From Ferribacterium limneticum (lineage in GTDB: Bacteria; Pseudomonadota; Gammaproteobacteria; Burkholderiales; Rhodocyclaceae): a stretch of DNA of 64,000 nucleotides. The notes under the pieces are model-generated. The model saw nothing but the letters and a program-made list of their open reading frames with translations. It was not told the origin of the DNA and ran no database searches. The DNA lies in assembly GCF_020510585.1 (NCBI RefSeq), contig NZ_CP075190.1, forward strand, positions 923,501 to 987,500, given 5' to 3'. The position numbers and the translations under genes were made by a program. This document shows, in pieces, positions 61,944 to 64,000 of the stretch (positions are counted from its first letter, which is position 1; every line of letters begins with the position of its first letter).

Positions 61944-62564
61944 ATGCGGGCAGTTCTGGTTGCAAATCCGAAGGGGGGGGCCGGCAAGACAACGCTGGCG
62001 ACGAATCTGTCTGGCTACTTCGCGAACAAAGGGAAGAAAACGACATTGTGCGATCTAGATCGCCAACAGTCCTCTCTGCGCTGGATGGCGTTTCGTGACC
62101 CGGCGTTGCCGGCCATTACCGGTTATTTTGCCGGGAACCAGATTTCCCTGAATTTGCCAAAGGAAGCTGACTGGGTTGTGGTTGATGCCCCGGCTGGTTT
62201 GCAGGGCTACAAATTATCCGACTACCTGCGGACAGTCGACAAGGTCATCGTGCCGCTGGTGCCTTCTGTTTTTGATATGGCGGCTACCGAAGACTTTCTG
62301 AATTCAATCCGCAGCGAGATTCGAGGCCAGCGGGTAAAGGTTGGGATCGTGGCCATGCGGGTTGACCCGCGCACCCGGGCTGCTGGGATGCTGGAGGAGT
62401 TCTTGAAGCACTTCGACATTCCTATCGTTGCCTACCTTAGGAGCACGCAGAATTACGTAAATGTTGCCGCGGCAGGAGCGACCGTATTTGATCCGCCGCG
62501 CGCGAAACATCGCAGGGATGTTGATCAGTGGTCATCCTTGGTTGAGTGGATCGAAAAGAAATAG
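61944..62564 (+). CDS. ParA-family ATPase (orphan)
   Basis: 206 aa from ATG 61944 with a strong RBS (GGGAGG, 61934-61939); the longer frame to 61818 is rejected. Deviant Walker A NPKGGAGKTTLATNL, A' CDLDRQQSSLRWM, Walker B DWVVVDAPAG. No ParB or partition site follows; the next feature is a tRNA. Could position a cellular cargo rather than a chromosome origin. Confidence 0.92.
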   Translation: MRAVLVANPKGGAGKTTLATNLSGYFANKGKKTTLCDLDRQQSSLRWMAFRDPALPAITGYFAGNQISLNLPKEADWVVVDAPAGLQGYKLSDYLRTVDKVIVPLVPSVFDMAATEDFLNSIRSEIRGQRVKVGIVAMRVDPRTRAAGMLEEFLKHFDIPIVAYLRSTQNYVNVAAAGATVFDPPRAKHRRDVDQWSSLVEWIEKK

Positions 62565-62585
62565 TCCTCATTTTTTTGATTGTTC

Positions 62586-62614
62586 TTGACGCACTGTCAC
62601 ATTCTCTGGATAAT
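62586..62614 (+). promoter_or_regulatory. Promoter of tRNA-fMet
   Basis: TTGACG (62586-62591), 17-nt spacer, GATAAT (62609-62614), then a GC-rich discriminator. It lies 18 nt before the tRNA. Confidence 0.75.
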
Positions 62615-62632
62615 GCGCCCTCTTCTGACGGA

Positions 62633-62708
62633 CGCGGGATGGAGCAGTTGGCAGCTCGTCGGGCTCATAACCCGAAGGTCGCAGGTTCAAGTCCTGCTCC
62701 CGCAACCA
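62633..62708 (+). tRNA. Initiator tRNA-fMet (CAT)
   Basis: 76 nt. CGCGGGA/TCCCGCA acceptor with the C1-A72 mismatch of initiators, anticodon stem GTCGGG-CTCATAA-CCCGA with the three G:C pairs, encoded CCA. Lies 313 nt upstream of 16S. Confidence 0.95.
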
Positions 62709-62779
62709 GCAAATAAGTTTTGTTAAATATCTCTTGTTTGTTGTGTTGAAAGAAAAATTTCAGAAAGTTTCTGAAAAGC

Positions 62780-62808
62780 TTGACGGGGTGAGAGAAGTTC
62801 TTCATAAT
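62780..62808 (+). promoter_or_regulatory. rRNA operon promoter
   Basis: TTGACG (62780-62785), 17-nt spacer, CATAAT (62803-62808). The stretch upstream (62709-62779) is AT-rich with AAA tracts like an UP element. Expected transcript start near 62815. Confidence 0.65.
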
Positions 62809-62860
62809 CTTGCCTCTCCGCTGCAGACGAAGCGAAAGCGACGGCGCGGTGAAGTTGGAA

Positions 62861-62872
62861 GCTCTTTAAAAA
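62861..62872 (+). promoter_or_regulatory. boxA antitermination element of the rrn leader
   Basis: GCTCTTTAAAAA, matching the rrn boxA (TGCTCTTTAA) about 150 nt before 16S, as in other betaproteobacteria. The leader 62709-63021 holds no gene. Confidence 0.7.
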
Positions 62873-63021
62873 TTTGGACAACCGATAGGTGTGGGTGCCT
62901 TGATGCGAAAGCGACGCAAGTCGCAAAAAGTATTAAAGGCAATCACACGGATGGAGAGATCCATCGAGGTAGAAGTTAAATTCTACCGTCAGTGAATTGT
63001 GAGTTGTTTTTTTGTTGGATT

Positions 63022-64000
<979 letters not shown>

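Overview
The window is chromosomal DNA from a betaproteobacterium. The partial 16S rRNA gene at the right end looks like Rhodocyclales (Dechloromonas/Azonexus-like by eye), and the flagellar genes and codon use fit that. No database search was possible, so family calls come from motifs and gene order.

Region 1 (1-21137, all on the minus strand) holds the flagellin block fliC-flaG-fliD-fliS, with fliS cut by the window edge. Upstream of fliC lies a 16-kb sugar and modification operon. It begins with CDP-glucose synthesis (rfbF, rfbG), a 3,5-epimerase, a sugar C-methyltransferase and a 4-ketoreductase/epimerase, joined by successive 4-nt start/stop overlaps. It continues with two radical-SAM/SPASM proteins, two FkbM methyltransferases, a GT4, a class I methyltransferase, a CmcI-like protein and a 1301-aa multi-domain glycosyltransferase. 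Its position points to flagellin or surface glycan decoration with a branched deoxysugar. A diguanylate cyclase gene lies upstream.

Region 2 (about 21.2-59.35 kb) is a genomic island in a tRNA-Thr-like gene. A perfect 65-bp direct repeat (tRNA 3' end plus downstream bases) marks both ends. A tyrosine integrase lies inside the right end, and 11-bp-phased GTGTACGC repeats occur at both ends. The left two thirds carry an expanded class 1 DISARM anti-phage locus: drmD, a nuclease/DUF2075 helicase, drmMI, a 595-aa unknown, a GHKL ATPase, a 331-aa Rossmann-like unknown, drmA, drmB, drmC and a DUF262/DUF1524 protein. All are co-directional, and a divergent cytosine methyltransferase/Vsr pair faces them. 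The right third is a mosaic. It contains a two-gene HTH cassette flanked by two matching structured DNA/RNA elements, an AbiE-like toxin-antitoxin pair with a striking operator array, an AlpA/Rep-like operon, a transposase-derived protein, an XRE repressor with a perfect 21-bp inverted repeat, an AAA ATPase behind TCTATA repeats, a HEPN/OST-HTH gene broken by an IS407-group insertion, a zinc metallopeptidase and the integrase.

Region 3 (59.35-64 kb) is chromosomal backbone: a hypothetical gene, a decayed stretch, an IclR regulator divergent from an orphan ParA, initiator tRNA-fMet, and the start of an rRNA operon with a recognisable promoter and boxA.
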